Below, piece after piece: positions 25,906 to 34,443 of a stretch of DNA of 64,000 nt. The position numbers and the translations under genes were made by a program. Numbering within the stretch: position 1 is the stretch's first letter; each line of letters opens with the position of its first letter. The notes under the pieces were generated by a model. That model did not search any database, was not told the DNA's origin, and saw only the letters and a list, made by a program, of their open reading frames with translations. Source of the stretch: Actinomycetota bacterium (GTDB lineage Bacteria; Actinomycetota; Actinomycetes; S36-B12; UBA5976); assembly GCA_009698575.1 (NCBI GenBank), contig WLPX01000005.1, positions 1 to 64,000 on the forward strand, read 5' to 3'.

Positions 25906-27702
25906 GTGCGCGAGTTGTCCGTTCCATCCAACATTCCACCGATTACCAGTGGGAACGTTACCGATCACATCGAAGAGCTTGTCGCTCGCAATCCTGAATT
26001 TCCTTCGGTATCGGTACAAGTTGAAGAAGCCTGGAGCACGATTACATCTGCACAATTCAGGTCACAAGTACGAAGCGTGGCCAAGGGTTTGATCGCTGAA
26101 GGATTGCAGCCGGGTGATCGAATTGCAATTCTGTCTCGAACTCGCTTCGAATGGACAGTTGCGGATTATGCCATTTGGTATGCGGGCTGCGTAACCGTTC
26201 CGATTTACGAAACTTCCTCCCCTGAGCAAGTCGAGTGGATTATTTCCGATGCTCATGTCGTTGCGACTTTTTTCGAGGCGCAGCGCACAACTCACGCATT
26301 CCTACCAATTGCCGACAAGGTTCCACATATGACTCGCTCATATGTATTCGGCGACAACGTACTAGATGAATTAACTCGCAAAGGTGCAAGTATCTCGGAT
26401 GCTGATTTAGAAGCACGACGCACTTCAACGGGTCCAACTGATCCAGCGACATTGATTTACACATCTGGAACAACTGGTCGACCAAAAGGCTGCATCATTA
26501 CTCACGGCAACATGATGGCTGAAGTAGACACTCTCGTTAAAGGAATCCCTGAAGTTTTCGAAATTCCAGATGCTTCGACTTTGATCTTCCTGCCATTGGC
26601 ACATGTTTTTGGTCGATTGATTCAAGTAGCAATGCTTCGTGGTGAAGTGACAATTGGACATTGCCCGAATCCGGCTGCGCTACTGCGCGATTTAAGTTCA
26701 TTCCAGCCGACCTTCTTGCTTGCAGTACCGCGAGTATTTGAAAAAGTCTTCAACGGTTCAGCAGCAAAGGCGCACGGCGCTAGTGCGGTCAAAGGAAAAA
26801 TATTTGATCGCGCTGCTGCGGTGGCAATTGCATATAGTGAGGCACTTGATCATGGTCATGTTTCCAAAGGCTTGGCAGTGCAACACGGCCTGTTCGACAA
26901 ACTGGTTTACTCCAAATTACGTCATGCCATGGGTGGTCGAGTCACTCATGCAATTTCCGGAGGCGCAGCTCTTGGTGCTCGACTAGGACATTTCTACCGC
27001 GGTCTTGGTTTAATTATTTTGGAAGGTTACGGACTAACCGAAACTACTGCCGGCAGCACGCTGAACCTGCCATCGTCGCTAAAAATTGGTTCCGTTGGCC
27101 GGCCATTACCTGGAACTGGAGTTCGAATCGAATCCGACGGCGAAATCTTGCTAAAAGGTCCACATGTTTTTGCTGGCTACTGGAATAACCAAGCAGCTAC
27201 TTCTGAAGCGATGACAACCGATGGCTGGTTTCGAACTGGAGACATTGGCGAGCTTGATGGTGATGGTTTCTTGCGTATCACTGGACGTAAAAAGGAATTG
27301 ATCGTTACGGCTGGCGGTAAGAATGTTGCCCCTGCAGTACTCGAAGATCGCTTACGTGCAAACCCAATTGTTAGTCAATGTGTAGTTGTCGGTGACAGTA
27401 AGCCGTACATAGGTGCGCTGGTTACCTTGGATCAAGAAGCTTTGCCACAAGTTTTGGCAGCAAACGGCATACCTTCTGCACCAATGGCTGAGTTAATTAA
27501 TAATACTGAGGTTCTCGCGTTAGTTCAGAAGGCTGTAAATGTTGCCAATGAAGCAGTTTCAAATTCAGAGGCGATAAAGAAGTTTGTGATTCTGCCAGAA
27601 GACTTAACGATTGACAACGGCTATTTAACTCCAAAATTAAGTATCCGGCGTCACCTGATTGTGCAAGATTTTGCATCTGCAATCGAAGGTCTTTACAAAT
27701 AG
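25906..27702 (+). CDS. fadD15: Long-chain fatty acid-CoA ligase (FadD15-like)
   Basis: Activates long-chain fatty acids to acyl-CoA through acyl-AMP. It is an ANL-superfamily protein of 598 residues. The AMP loop is TLIYTSGTTGRPKGCIITHG. The adenylate region is ILEGYGLTETTAGST, the motor motif TDGWFRTGDIGEL, and the hinge GRKKELIVTAGGKNVAP. The start is GTG 25906 because AAAGGTGA lies five bases upstream and the product then has the FadD15 length; the frame is open further upstream into the plsC promoter region. Neighbours plsC and the mannosyltransferases suggest a role in membrane lipid supply. Confidence 0.93.
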   Translation: MRELSVPSNIPPITSGNVTDHIEELVARNPEFPSVSVQVEEAWSTITSAQFRSQVRSVAKGLIAEGLQPGDRIAILSRTRFEWTVADYAIWYAGCVTVPIYETSSPEQVEWIISDAHVVATFFEAQRTTHAFLPIADKVPHMTRSYVFGDNVLDELTRKGASISDADLEARRTSTGPTDPATLIYTSGTTGRPKGCIITHGNMMAEVDTLVKGIPEVFEIPDASTLIFLPLAHVFGRLIQVAMLRGEVTIGHCPNPAALLRDLSSFQPTFLLAVPRVFEKVFNGSAAKAHGASAVKGKIFDRAAAVAIAYSEALDHGHVSKGLAVQHGLFDKLVYSKLRHAMGGRVTHAISGGAALGARLGHFYRGLGLIILEGYGLTETTAGSTLNLPSSLKIGSVGRPLPGTGVRIESDGEILLKGPHVFAGYWNNQAATSEAMTTDGWFRTGDIGELDGDGFLRITGRKKELIVTAGGKNVAPAVLEDRLRANPIVSQCVVVGDSKPYIGALVTLDQEALPQVLAANGIPSAPMAELINNTEVLALVQKAVNVANEAVSNSEAIKKFVILPEDLTIDNGYLTPKLSIRRHLIVQDFASAIEGLYK

Positions 27703-27715
27703 TGCTTCTTTACTG

Positions 27716-28894
27716 ATGCGCACGTTACCGCTCACCTTAACTTGGGTAATTACTCGACTTTGGGTACTTCTTTCTGGATTTCAATTGATCTACTATCCAG
27801 AATCTGAATTCCTGTTTAGTGATGTTCGACTGTATGACTGGTGGGCTGGAAACATTGCAGATTCCCACTTCCCGATTAACGATCCAATGTGGCAGTACCC
27901 ACCACTTGCCGCAGTCGTGTTTTTACTGGGATATCTAATTGCGGCAAATACCGTCGGGTTTGTTTTCTTGGCTCTTATCGCCGACCTGGTAATTTTTATA
28001 TTGCTGACCAAGCGCGGCACGCAAGATACAAACTCGATGCCGGCCATGATTTGGCTAGCTACGCCTTTGGTAATGGGCCCAATTATGTTGGGACGCTTTG
28101 ATGTATTCCCGACTTTGGCTGCGGTTTTTGCTTTGCTTTATATCTCGTCGGCAAAACGATTTGGGTCTGCGATTGCAATTGGAACTTTGTTAAAAGTTTG
28201 GCCGATACTTCTGTTACTTGCGACTCCAAAAGGATCCCTCGCGCGAGTTGCCATTTGGTTTGCAGCCACCTTTAGTATCGGTAGTTTGCTCTTAAATCTC
28301 TGGTGGCAGGACAGCTTCTCGTTCCTGGGTGGTCAACGCTCGCGTGGCCTGCAAATCGAATCAGCAGGAGCTTTGGCCTACCAAATTTGGAATGCCGGTC
28401 CTGGGAATGTTTCATCTGCATTTCAGTTTGGCGCAATCGAAGTTGTTGCGCCTGGAACTGGCATAGTTTCACTTGTAATCACTCTGATTGGAATAGCACT
28501 TATCGCAGTCCTGGTCTTTTGGCGGGTAACTGGCCGCTTGGCTAATGCGGAACCAGCAGACATTGCATTAACTGCAGTCTTGATTTCCATAGTTACCAGC
28601 CGAGTGCTTTCACCCCAGTACATGGTGTGGGTATTTGGGTTACTAGCTGTTGCTGCACTTAGGCCGCAACAAAACTTTCAAAAAATAATGATTCTTATTT
28701 TTGTTAGCGCTGGTATCGGGCAGTTGATCTATCCATGGTGGTACATAAGTTTGCAACAAGGCGGATCACTTGCCGTATTAGCGCACACCATTCGAGTACT
28801 AACGTTAGTTTGGGCCACGGTTATTACGTGGCAGAACCTGCAGCGAGTTGCTAGCCAGGATCCACACCGGACAAAAGCGAATCAAGTCGGTTAA
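27716..28894 (+). CDS. GT87-type polyprenol-phosphate mannosyltransferase
   Basis: Polytopic membrane protein of 392 residues with about ten hydrophobic segments. The first extracytoplasmic loop VRLYDWWAGNIAD with SHFPINDPMWQYPPLA is the DUF2029/GT87 pattern, followed by LGRFDVFPTLAAVFAL and TLLKVWPILLL. In mycobacteria Rv2181, an alpha-1,2-mannosyltransferase that branches lipomannan, occupies this neighbourhood next to plsC. Substrate is inferred from that synteny and from the nearby MptA-like and PimB' genes. The start ATG is 14 bp after the ligase stop. Its 3' end overlaps the convergent pimB' by 44 bp. Confidence 0.78.
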   Translation: MRTLPLTLTWVITRLWVLLSGFQLIYYPESEFLFSDVRLYDWWAGNIADSHFPINDPMWQYPPLAAVVFLLGYLIAANTVGFVFLALIADLVIFILLTKRGTQDTNSMPAMIWLATPLVMGPIMLGRFDVFPTLAAVFALLYISSAKRFGSAIAIGTLLKVWPILLLLATPKGSLARVAIWFAATFSIGSLLLNLWWQDSFSFLGGQRSRGLQIESAGALAYQIWNAGPGNVSSAFQFGAIEVVAPGTGIVSLVITLIGIALIAVLVFWRVTGRLANAEPADIALTAVLISIVTSRVLSPQYMVWVFGLLAVAALRPQQNFQKIMILIFVSAGIGQLIYPWWYISLQQGGSLAVLAHTIRVLTLVWATVITWQNLQRVASQDPHRTKANQVG

Positions 28895-29996
28895 AACTTA
28901 GTTCCCAAGTCCACTCTTGTGTTACCCAATTTCTACCAGCAGTCCCCATTTGCTTTGCTAGTTCCGGATTAGTTAATACTTGCGTTATTCGGTCAACAAT
29001 CTGAGACAAGTCATTGCCATCGATCAAGAATCCAGTTTCCCCGTCGACAACTGCGTCTACTGCTCCCCCAGAGTTACCCACAATTACTGGCAATCCAGTA
29101 GCCGAGCCTTCTAAGAAAACGATGCCAAGTCCTTCAACATCCCAACCGCCCATTCGAGTTCGGCATGGCATTGCAAAAACATCGCCTGCCGCATACCAAT
29201 GCGCCAATTGCCCAGGTGCAACCTTGCCCGTGAAGTGCACGCTATCGTGCAGGTTTAGCTTGGTAGTTAACTTCTCTAGTTCATTTCGGTACGGACCTTC
29301 ACCAACAATGATTAGTCCGACCCCTGGCACATTAGCTGCAATTTCCGGTAACGCCTTAATCAACATATCTTGGCCTTTGCGAGCCATAAGGCGTGAGACA
29401 CAGACAATTACCGGCCTATCCACCCAACCAATACTCGCAAGAAGTGCAAGGCCGGCAGGCCTGTTCGTAGGTGCAAATTCCACAGTGTTAACGCCGGGAA
29501 CTATGCGACGCATATTTATCGCAGCAGTTGCGGGAAGTGCGCGCGCGATTTTTTGATGTGTGTACTCACTAATGAAAGTTAAATGATCTGTGTCATTTCC
29601 GATCTTACGAAGCGCTTGCTTCATGCCTGGTGTCATAGCCCACCCAGTTTCGTGGCCTTGAGTCATGCCCACGATATTCGTTACACCCAACTTTCGCAGT
29701 GGGGCGGCTAGTAAACCCAAAGGAGCGGCAGCGCCGAATAAGACTCGCGAGATGTTTTCCGACACCACAAGCTCCCGCGCCAAAGCTAAAGTCTTTTTTG
29801 AAGGCAACAAAGTTTCGGTATTAGCTCGCACTATTTTGAAATTTTGCGCGGCATCAAACTCGGCTGCGCCTTCCCAGTTTGAGGTGAGCACAGTTACCGA
29901 ACTTGGTTCAAATCTTCGAACTATTTCATAACCAAAAGTTTGAATACCACCTGGGCGAGGTGGGAAGTCATTGGTGATTACCAAGGTGCGACTCAT
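28851..29996 (-). CDS. pimB: Phosphatidylinositol mannosyltransferase PimB'-like (GT4)
   Basis: GT-B glycosyltransferase of 381 residues. The N-terminal domain starts MSRTLVITNDFPPRPGGIQ, with the acceptor loop PPRPGGIQTF. The C-terminal donor domain has VSRLMARKGQDMLI, IVGEGPYRNELEKL, and the nucleotide-sugar motif EGLGIVFLEGSATGLPVI. This is the Rv2188c pattern, which adds a second mannose to phosphatidylinositol monomannoside using GDP-mannose. The start is ATG 29996; a GTG/ATG nine codons upstream is in frame. The presence of three mannosyltransferases in 13 kb supports PI-mannoside or lipomannan synthesis. Confidence 0.85.
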   Translation of the reverse strand: MSRTLVITNDFPPRPGGIQTFGYEIVRRFEPSSVTVLTSNWEGAAEFDAAQNFKIVRANTETLLPSKKTLALARELVVSENISRVLFGAAAPLGLLAAPLRKLGVTNIVGMTQGHETGWAMTPGMKQALRKIGNDTDHLTFISEYTHQKIARALPATAAINMRRIVPGVNTVEFAPTNRPAGLALLASIGWVDRPVIVCVSRLMARKGQDMLIKALPEIAANVPGVGLIIVGEGPYRNELEKLTTKLNLHDSVHFTGKVAPGQLAHWYAAGDVFAMPCRTRMGGWDVEGLGIVFLEGSATGLPVIVGNSGGAVDAVVDGETGFLIDGNDLSQIVDRITQVLTNPELAKQMGTAGRNWVTQEWTWELSFNRLDSLLSGVDPG

Positions 29997-30052
29997 GCCT
30001 ACATCTTGCCGTAATACGCCCAATACCTTTAAGTTGCAGTCGCTAGTAACGC

Positions 30053-30256
30053 CTACTGCGCAATAGCAGCGGGATTAGCAGTTTCGTTATTTCCCTTAAT
30101 CAACCGTAATGGCGCCACTAGCCCGGCAGTTGCCAGGACATCAAGGACCTCTTTGTGATCAGCCAAAGATTCTGGCATCGGGCCTAATAGCGCAGTTACC
30201 ACGCAGTCCGAGCATGCGATGTCACGCATGACGCAGCTAGAGCAATCAATCAACAT
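30053..30256 (-). CDS. Small protein with paired CxxC motifs
   Basis: A 67-residue product. Four cysteines lie near the N-terminus as CSSCVMRDIACSDC, a CxxC-x6-CxxC arrangement suited to zinc or an Fe-S cluster, followed by VVTALLGP. I recall similar short proteins next to the exonuclease/UvrC-like gene in other Actinobacteria, but know no function. AGGAG is six bases upstream of ATG 30256; a longer frame to 30319 would enter the divergent repeat array. The gene is divergent from the exonuclease gene, and the 188-bp gap between them holds the four dyads. Confidence 0.7.
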   Translation of the reverse strand: MLIDCSSCVMRDIACSDCVVTALLGPMPESLADHKEVLDVLATAGLVAPLRLIKGNNETANPAAIAQ

Positions 30257-30316
30257 AGTGAACTCCTGAGTTACCTTGTTTAATGTGTTAGCTATAACGC
30301 TAGGGAGCACCTCCGA

Positions 30317-30431
30317 CACTTTTGTCTGACCAAAACTGTGCTTACCGCTGTTTTGTCAGTCCAAAACTGTGCCCACAGCTGTTTTGTCAGTCCAAAACTG
30401 TGCCCATATCTGTTTTGTCAGTCCAAAACTG
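30317..30431. repeat. Four operator-like dyads at exact 31-bp spacing
   Basis: Four dyads begin at 30317, 30348, 30379 and 30410. Copies 2-4 are identical over 22 bp: CTGTTTTG, spacer TCAGTC, CAAAACTG. Copy 1 is CACTTTTG, spacer TCTGAC, CAAAACTG. The nine-base linkers between them (tgcttaccg, tgcccacag, tgcccatat) have diverged. A 31-bp period is close to three helical turns, so all dyads face the same side of the DNA. The last one abuts the predicted -10 of the exonuclease/UvrC-like gene. I do not recognise the motif; it is not the actinobacterial LexA box (CGAAC-N4-GTTCG). Confidence 0.85.
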
Positions 30432-30437
30432 TAATCT
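30432..30437 (+). promoter_or_regulatory. Predicted leaderless -10 of the exonuclease/UvrC-like gene
   Basis: TAATCT ends seven bases before ATG 30445 and begins directly after the last dyad. A repressor on that dyad would cover the -35 region. Confidence 0.5.
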
Positions 30438-30444
30438 GCCTGTT

Positions 30445-32151
30445 ATGAGCCAAAATTCCGGGCAAACCCCAATGACTATTGCTGACATAGGTCAGTCTCT
30501 GGCTCACACCACTTTTGTCATAGTTGATCTCGAGACAGCTGGTGGCCGGCCGGTAGATGCCGGAATCACTGAAATTGGCGCCGTTAGGGTGCGTGGCGGC
30601 GAAGTTATCGGTGAATTTCGAACATTTTGCCAGCCGGGTGTGTCGATCCCCGCATTCATTTCGGTTTTAACTGGAATTACCGATCACCATGTTGCCGATG
30701 CTCCATCAGTTGCTTCTGCGGTGACTGAATTCTTGGCGTTTGCAAATTTTGATGGTGGTGACCAGCCGGTCTTGGTGGCGCACAACGCCCCATTTGATGT
30801 TGGGTTCTTGAAAGCGGCCTGCGCTAAATTCCAAATCCCGTGGCCTACCCCACGTGTTTTAGACACTGCAATTTTGGCTCGAAAGATCTTACGTAAAGAC
30901 GAAGTCATAAATCGCAAACTTGGTACGTTGGCTAAATATTTCCGCGCTCCCGTAAGTCCTACTCACCGTGCCCTTGATGATGCGCGCGCAACTGTCTCGG
31001 TGCTACATGGGCTAATTGAGCGAGTTGGGAATCTTGGCGTACATGACCTTGAAGGCCTCCAGACTTTCAACGGACCTGCCACTGAGCGAAGGCGTCGTAA
31101 ACGACATCTTGCAGATGGTCTACCGGATTTACCAGGTGTCTATATTTTTTACGACGGCAACAACCGACCACTTTATGTTGGCACGTCAATTTCAATTCGT
31201 AAACGTGTCATGTCATATTTCACAGCAGCCGAAACCCGCAGTCGAATGACTTCCATGATCGAATTGGCGCAGCGCATTGAGCCGATAGTTTGCCAGACGG
31301 CACATGAAGCGCAGGTTCGTGAGTTGCGAATCATTAATGAACTGCGTCCGGTTTATAACCACCGATCCCGCAATCCAGAAAAGACAATTTGGCTGACTCT
31401 GACAAGTGATAAATTTCCGAGATTGTCATTAGTTAGACAGCCCGCTTTCCCAGATTCCAATCGAATCGCTATCGGTCCATTTTCAAGTATGCAGTCCGCT
31501 GAATTTGCTACGCAAGCGATTTATCAGGTGACGCAATTGCGTCAATGCAAAGAGCGCATAACAAACAAGAGTTCCATATCACCCTGCATGCTCTTCGAAA
31601 TGAACCGCTGTATTGCCCCTTGCGCTGACACCTCACTAGTTTCTGAATACCAAATGATCACTGCGCAAGTAGTTGAGATCCTCACGGGTGATTCGGTAGT
31701 TGCTACGAAAGCAATGTTGAATCGAATTCAGGAATTAGTGCTAACTGAAAAATTTGAAGAAGCTGCGATAATTCGCGACCGAATGCGGGCGCTAGAGTCG
31801 AGCATTTATAGATCAAGTATGTTGCGCGAGTTAAGCGCTATTCCGTTTCTAATTGCAGGCAAAGCTAACGCGCAAGGCGGTTGGGATATTCAGGCATTTA
31901 CTCATGGGCGGTTCGCAGGTGCCATTCAGGCTCCTGCCGGCCACGATCCGAAGCCATACATTGCGCATCTTAAAACTATGGCTGCCACTGATGTTTCCTT
32001 GCCAACTCTGGTGGCAGAGATGGAATTGAATCTGAAGTGGTTAGGTGATGGTCTAACACGACTTGTGGAAATCACCGCAGGATTTAGTTGGTCACATCCA
32101 ATGGCAGCGCCGAATACTAAATTACTTGCAGGCGTAAAACTAAGCGCCTAA
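30445..32151 (+). CDS. DEDDh 3'-5' exonuclease fused to a UvrC-type GIY-YIG nuclease
   Basis: A 568-residue two-part nuclease, the Rv2191 type. Residues about 25-195 form a DnaQ-like exonuclease: FVIVDLETAGG (Asp and Glu), VLVAHNAPFDVGFL, and HRALDDARATV with the last His and Asp. From about 230 a GIY-YIG domain follows: LPGVYIFYDGNNRPLYVGTS then IRKRVMSYF. A UvrC-like Cys region and UVR-type helix (TEKFEEAAIIRDRMRALES) come later. It probably acts in DNA repair, like Cho. The frame is open back to 30322, but that would translate the dyad repeats, so ATG 30445 is chosen. Its 3' end overlaps the convergent trpD by 12 bp. Confidence 0.88.
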   Translation: MSQNSGQTPMTIADIGQSLAHTTFVIVDLETAGGRPVDAGITEIGAVRVRGGEVIGEFRTFCQPGVSIPAFISVLTGITDHHVADAPSVASAVTEFLAFANFDGGDQPVLVAHNAPFDVGFLKAACAKFQIPWPTPRVLDTAILARKILRKDEVINRKLGTLAKYFRAPVSPTHRALDDARATVSVLHGLIERVGNLGVHDLEGLQTFNGPATERRRRKRHLADGLPDLPGVYIFYDGNNRPLYVGTSISIRKRVMSYFTAAETRSRMTSMIELAQRIEPIVCQTAHEAQVRELRIINELRPVYNHRSRNPEKTIWLTLTSDKFPRLSLVRQPAFPDSNRIAIGPFSSMQSAEFATQAIYQVTQLRQCKERITNKSSISPCMLFEMNRCIAPCADTSLVSEYQMITAQVVEILTGDSVVATKAMLNRIQELVLTEKFEEAAIIRDRMRALESSIYRSSMLRELSAIPFLIAGKANAQGGWDIQAFTHGRFAGAIQAPAGHDPKPYIAHLKTMAATDVSLPTLVAEMELNLKWLGDGLTRLVEITAGFSWSHPMAAPNTKLLAGVKLSA

Positions 32152-33225
32152 CGCAAAACGTTGGCTTACTGAAATCCAAACATCTAGCAGCGAACTAGCG
32201 GCGCCAGAATCTAGCGTTCCGTAGGCAACTGGTAAGGCGCGCGCAATTCGATCAATCGCAGAATCACTTACTGGGCCAAATCTTTCAGAGTTCTTGGCCG
32301 CGTCATATGTGACCATCGTGGCTGCGGCATTTAGCGCGACCACATCTCGAATCGCACCAAAGTTGCCATCTTTTCGGCCGCCAATAATTTCCCGCACAAC
32401 TTGGGCATTGAAGGCAGCGTCACCGCCACGTAATTGTTCAATCGTTGCCGGCTGCAAACCTAGCAATTGCGGTGTCAGACTGTATTCACGCAATTGACTC
32501 GAAGTTACGTCCCAAATCTGTGACGGAGCTGATGTAGACAATTCATCTAGCCCATCGCTGCTGCGAACAATCATGGATTTAAATCCGCGCTCTAGCTGCA
32601 CTTGCGCTAAAACTGGAGCGAGTCGCAAGTCTGCGCAACCAAGTAGCGATGCCTCTGGTTGGCCAGGGTTGGATAGTGGACCTAAAACATTAAAAACAGT
32701 CGGTACACCTAATTCTTTACGTACTGCACCCGCGTATTTCATAGCTGGATGATGAGCTGGTGCAAAACAAAATGCAATGCCGGCATCAGCGACACATGAG
32801 CTAAGCGCATGAGTTGGCATGTTTATCGCAACGCCAAGCGCTTCAAGTACATCCGCAGTTCCCGCTTTTGATGAGATAGCTCGGTTGCCGTGTTTTAGTA
32901 CTGGTATTCCGGCACCTGCAACAGTGAGCGCTGCCATAGTAGAAATATTTACGGTGTGTGCGCCATCGCCACCAGTGCCAACCACATCAACTGCAACTCG
33001 ATCTAGGTTCACTTCGATTGCATTCGCAAGCATTGCTTTGACCATGCCGCTTACTTCTGTCGCCGTTTCGCCTTTGACGCGAAGACCCATAACCAATGCG
33101 GCAATTTGTGAGTCAGCAGCTGTGCCCGACATCATTTCGTTCATTGCCCAAAATGCTTGATCGAACGAAAGATCTTCGCCAGAAACTAAAGTTCCTAAAA
33201 CTTCTTTCCAAGTAGTCGAAGTCAT
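32140..33225 (-). CDS. trpD: Anthranilate phosphoribosyltransferase
   Basis: Second step of tryptophan synthesis: anthranilate plus PRPP gives phosphoribosyl anthranilate. The PRPP and anthranilate sites appear in order as VVGTGGDGAHTVNISTMAAL, VLKHGNRAISSKAGTADVLE, and FCFAPAHHPAMKYAGAVRKE with NVLGPLSNPGQP. Length 361 is normal for the actinobacterial enzyme. It is isolated from other trp genes, as Rv2192c is. The start is ATG 33225, 21 bp after the receiver gene, with which it may be cotranscribed. Confidence 0.95.
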   Translation of the reverse strand: MTSTTWKEVLGTLVSGEDLSFDQAFWAMNEMMSGTAADSQIAALVMGLRVKGETATEVSGMVKAMLANAIEVNLDRVAVDVVGTGGDGAHTVNISTMAALTVAGAGIPVLKHGNRAISSKAGTADVLEALGVAINMPTHALSSCVADAGIAFCFAPAHHPAMKYAGAVRKELGVPTVFNVLGPLSNPGQPEASLLGCADLRLAPVLAQVQLERGFKSMIVRSSDGLDELSTSAPSQIWDVTSSQLREYSLTPQLLGLQPATIEQLRGGDAAFNAQVVREIIGGRKDGNFGAIRDVVALNAAATMVTYDAAKNSERFGPVSDSAIDRIARALPVAYGTLDSGAASSLLDVWISVSQRFALGA

Positions 33226-33246
33226 CGCGAGTTAGCCTGGGTGTAT

Positions 33247-33657
33247 CTACTGGGATACAGCGCTATCTGCCTGAAGCAGATTCACCGCCGCAGCAACTAA
33301 TGCGCGCGGATCAATGGGATGTGCCACAACAGCATCGGCTTGGGACCAAGTTGCCAACCATCGATCATCTAAGCGACCGACCAAGACCAAAACTGGTGGA
33401 CAATTGAAAATCTCATCCTTTAGTTGTCGACATAGTCCCATGCCACCTGAAGGAGTTGCTTCGCCATCCAGAATCAATAAATCAAATGGGCGCTTATCTA
33501 CTGCAGCCAGCACAGCCGGTTGCGTAGCGCACTCGAGAATTTCTACTTCGCCAAAACTAAGGGAGGGCTTGCGGCCCAAACCTAGGCGGACGCTGGCACG
33601 AACAGCAGAATCGTCGCTGTAGATCAGTACTTTGAGCGTGGAAGCAGATGTTGACAC
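33247..33657 (-). CDS. Stand-alone receiver-like domain with degenerate active site
   Basis: A 136-residue single-domain protein with a CheY-like fold. The acidic pair is in IYSDDSAVRAS and the likely phosphoacceptor Asp is in FDLLILDGEATPSGG. However, the switch Thr/Ser position after the fourth strand reads VLVLVGRLDD, and the conserved Lys before Pro is His (VVAHPIDP). These losses suggest it either does not use the normal phosphorylation switch or is a pseudo-receiver. No output domain or histidine kinase is nearby. It is divergent from ctaE over 138 bp. The start GTG 33657 has TACTCT eight bases upstream. Confidence 0.75.
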   Translation of the reverse strand: MSTSASTLKVLIYSDDSAVRASVRLGLGRKPSLSFGEVEILECATQPAVLAAVDKRPFDLLILDGEATPSGGMGLCRQLKDEIFNCPPVLVLVGRLDDRWLATWSQADAVVAHPIDPRALVAAAVNLLQADSAVSQ

Positions 33658-33782
33658 CCCAAAAGAGTATCTGACGCGCGTACCAAGGCGGTAATTCGAG
33701 GGGTCAAATGGGGCTGGTAATGGCGTAGGTCACATCCGCCCAAAATCACCCATCCTGCGGGGAATTCGCCCTGACTCTTGGG

Positions 33783-33788
33783 TAAACT
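33783..33788 (+). promoter_or_regulatory. Predicted leaderless -10 of the ctaE-qcrCAB operon
   Basis: TAAACT ends seven bases before GTG 33796. It would drive the four-gene respiratory operon. Confidence 0.45.
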
Positions 33789-33795
33789 CGAGTTC

Positions 33796-34392
33796 GTGAG
33801 TACAGCTTCTGCGATCCGAGTCCCGAGCCAAGCCGAGCGACCAAATATGGTGTCGATCGGCACAATTGTTTGGCTTTCCAGTGAGTTGATGTTCTTTGCT
33901 GCACTGTTTGCAATGTACTTCACGCTGCGATCAGTAAACCCAGAGATCTGGGCTGAAGAAGTAAAGCTCTTGAACATCCCACTTTCGTCGATCAATACCA
34001 CTGTTCTGGTTTTGTCATCGGTAACTTGCCAGCTGGGTGTATTCGCTGCTGAACGTGGCGATGTTAAAGGGCTTCGTAAGTGGTTTGTTATTACTTTCCT
34101 AATGGGCTTCTTCTTCGTATCTGGCCAGGTTTACGAATACGCCAAGCTAGTTCATGAAGGTTTGACGCTAGCTTCTTCGCCGTATGGCTCAGCTTTCTAC
34201 TTAACAACGGGTTTCCACGGGCTGCATGTTACCGGCGGGTTAATTGCATTCCTGTTTGTACTAGCCCGGACTTATGCCAGCAAGAATTACTCACACAAAC
34301 AAGCAACCACAGCGATTGTGGTTTCTTATTACTGGCACTTTGTTGACGTTGTTTGGATTGCCCTGTTTGCAACTATCTACCTAATTAAGTAA
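33796..34392 (+). CDS. ctaE: Cytochrome c oxidase subunit III
   Basis: Integral subunit of the aa3 oxidase, 198 residues with five clear membrane helices, the short actinobacterial form. Typical stretches are [38 protein letters not shown] and [18 protein letters not shown]. It opens the ctaE-qcrC-qcrA-qcrB operon, an arrangement tied to the bcc-aa3 supercomplex. The start GTG is supported by the TAAACT element and the absence of a Shine-Dalgarno sequence. Confidence 0.95.
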   Translation: MSTASAIRVPSQAERPNMVSIGTIVWLSSELMFFAALFAMYFTLRSVNPEIWAEEVKLLNIPLSSINTTVLVLSSVTCQLGVFAAERGDVKGLRKWFVITFLMGFFFVSGQVYEYAKLVHEGLTLASSPYGSAFYLTTGFHGLHVTGGLIAFLFVLARTYASKNYSHKQATTAIVVSYYWHFVDVVWIALFATIYLIK

Positions 34393-34443
34393 CTGCAGCA
34401 CTAAAAAGTTTTAAAAATCCTAGAAAATTAGAAGAGGAATACT

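Noticed and set aside
30317..30431. CRISPR array
   Set aside because: The units are 31 bp with only nine-base linkers, there are no 25-40 base spacers, and no cas genes are present.
30322..30444. Open frame extending the exonuclease/UvrC-like gene 41 codons upstream
   Set aside because: It would translate the dyad repeats as a repeated SVQN/PKLC-type peptide with no family resemblance; ATG 30445 follows a good -10 by seven bases.
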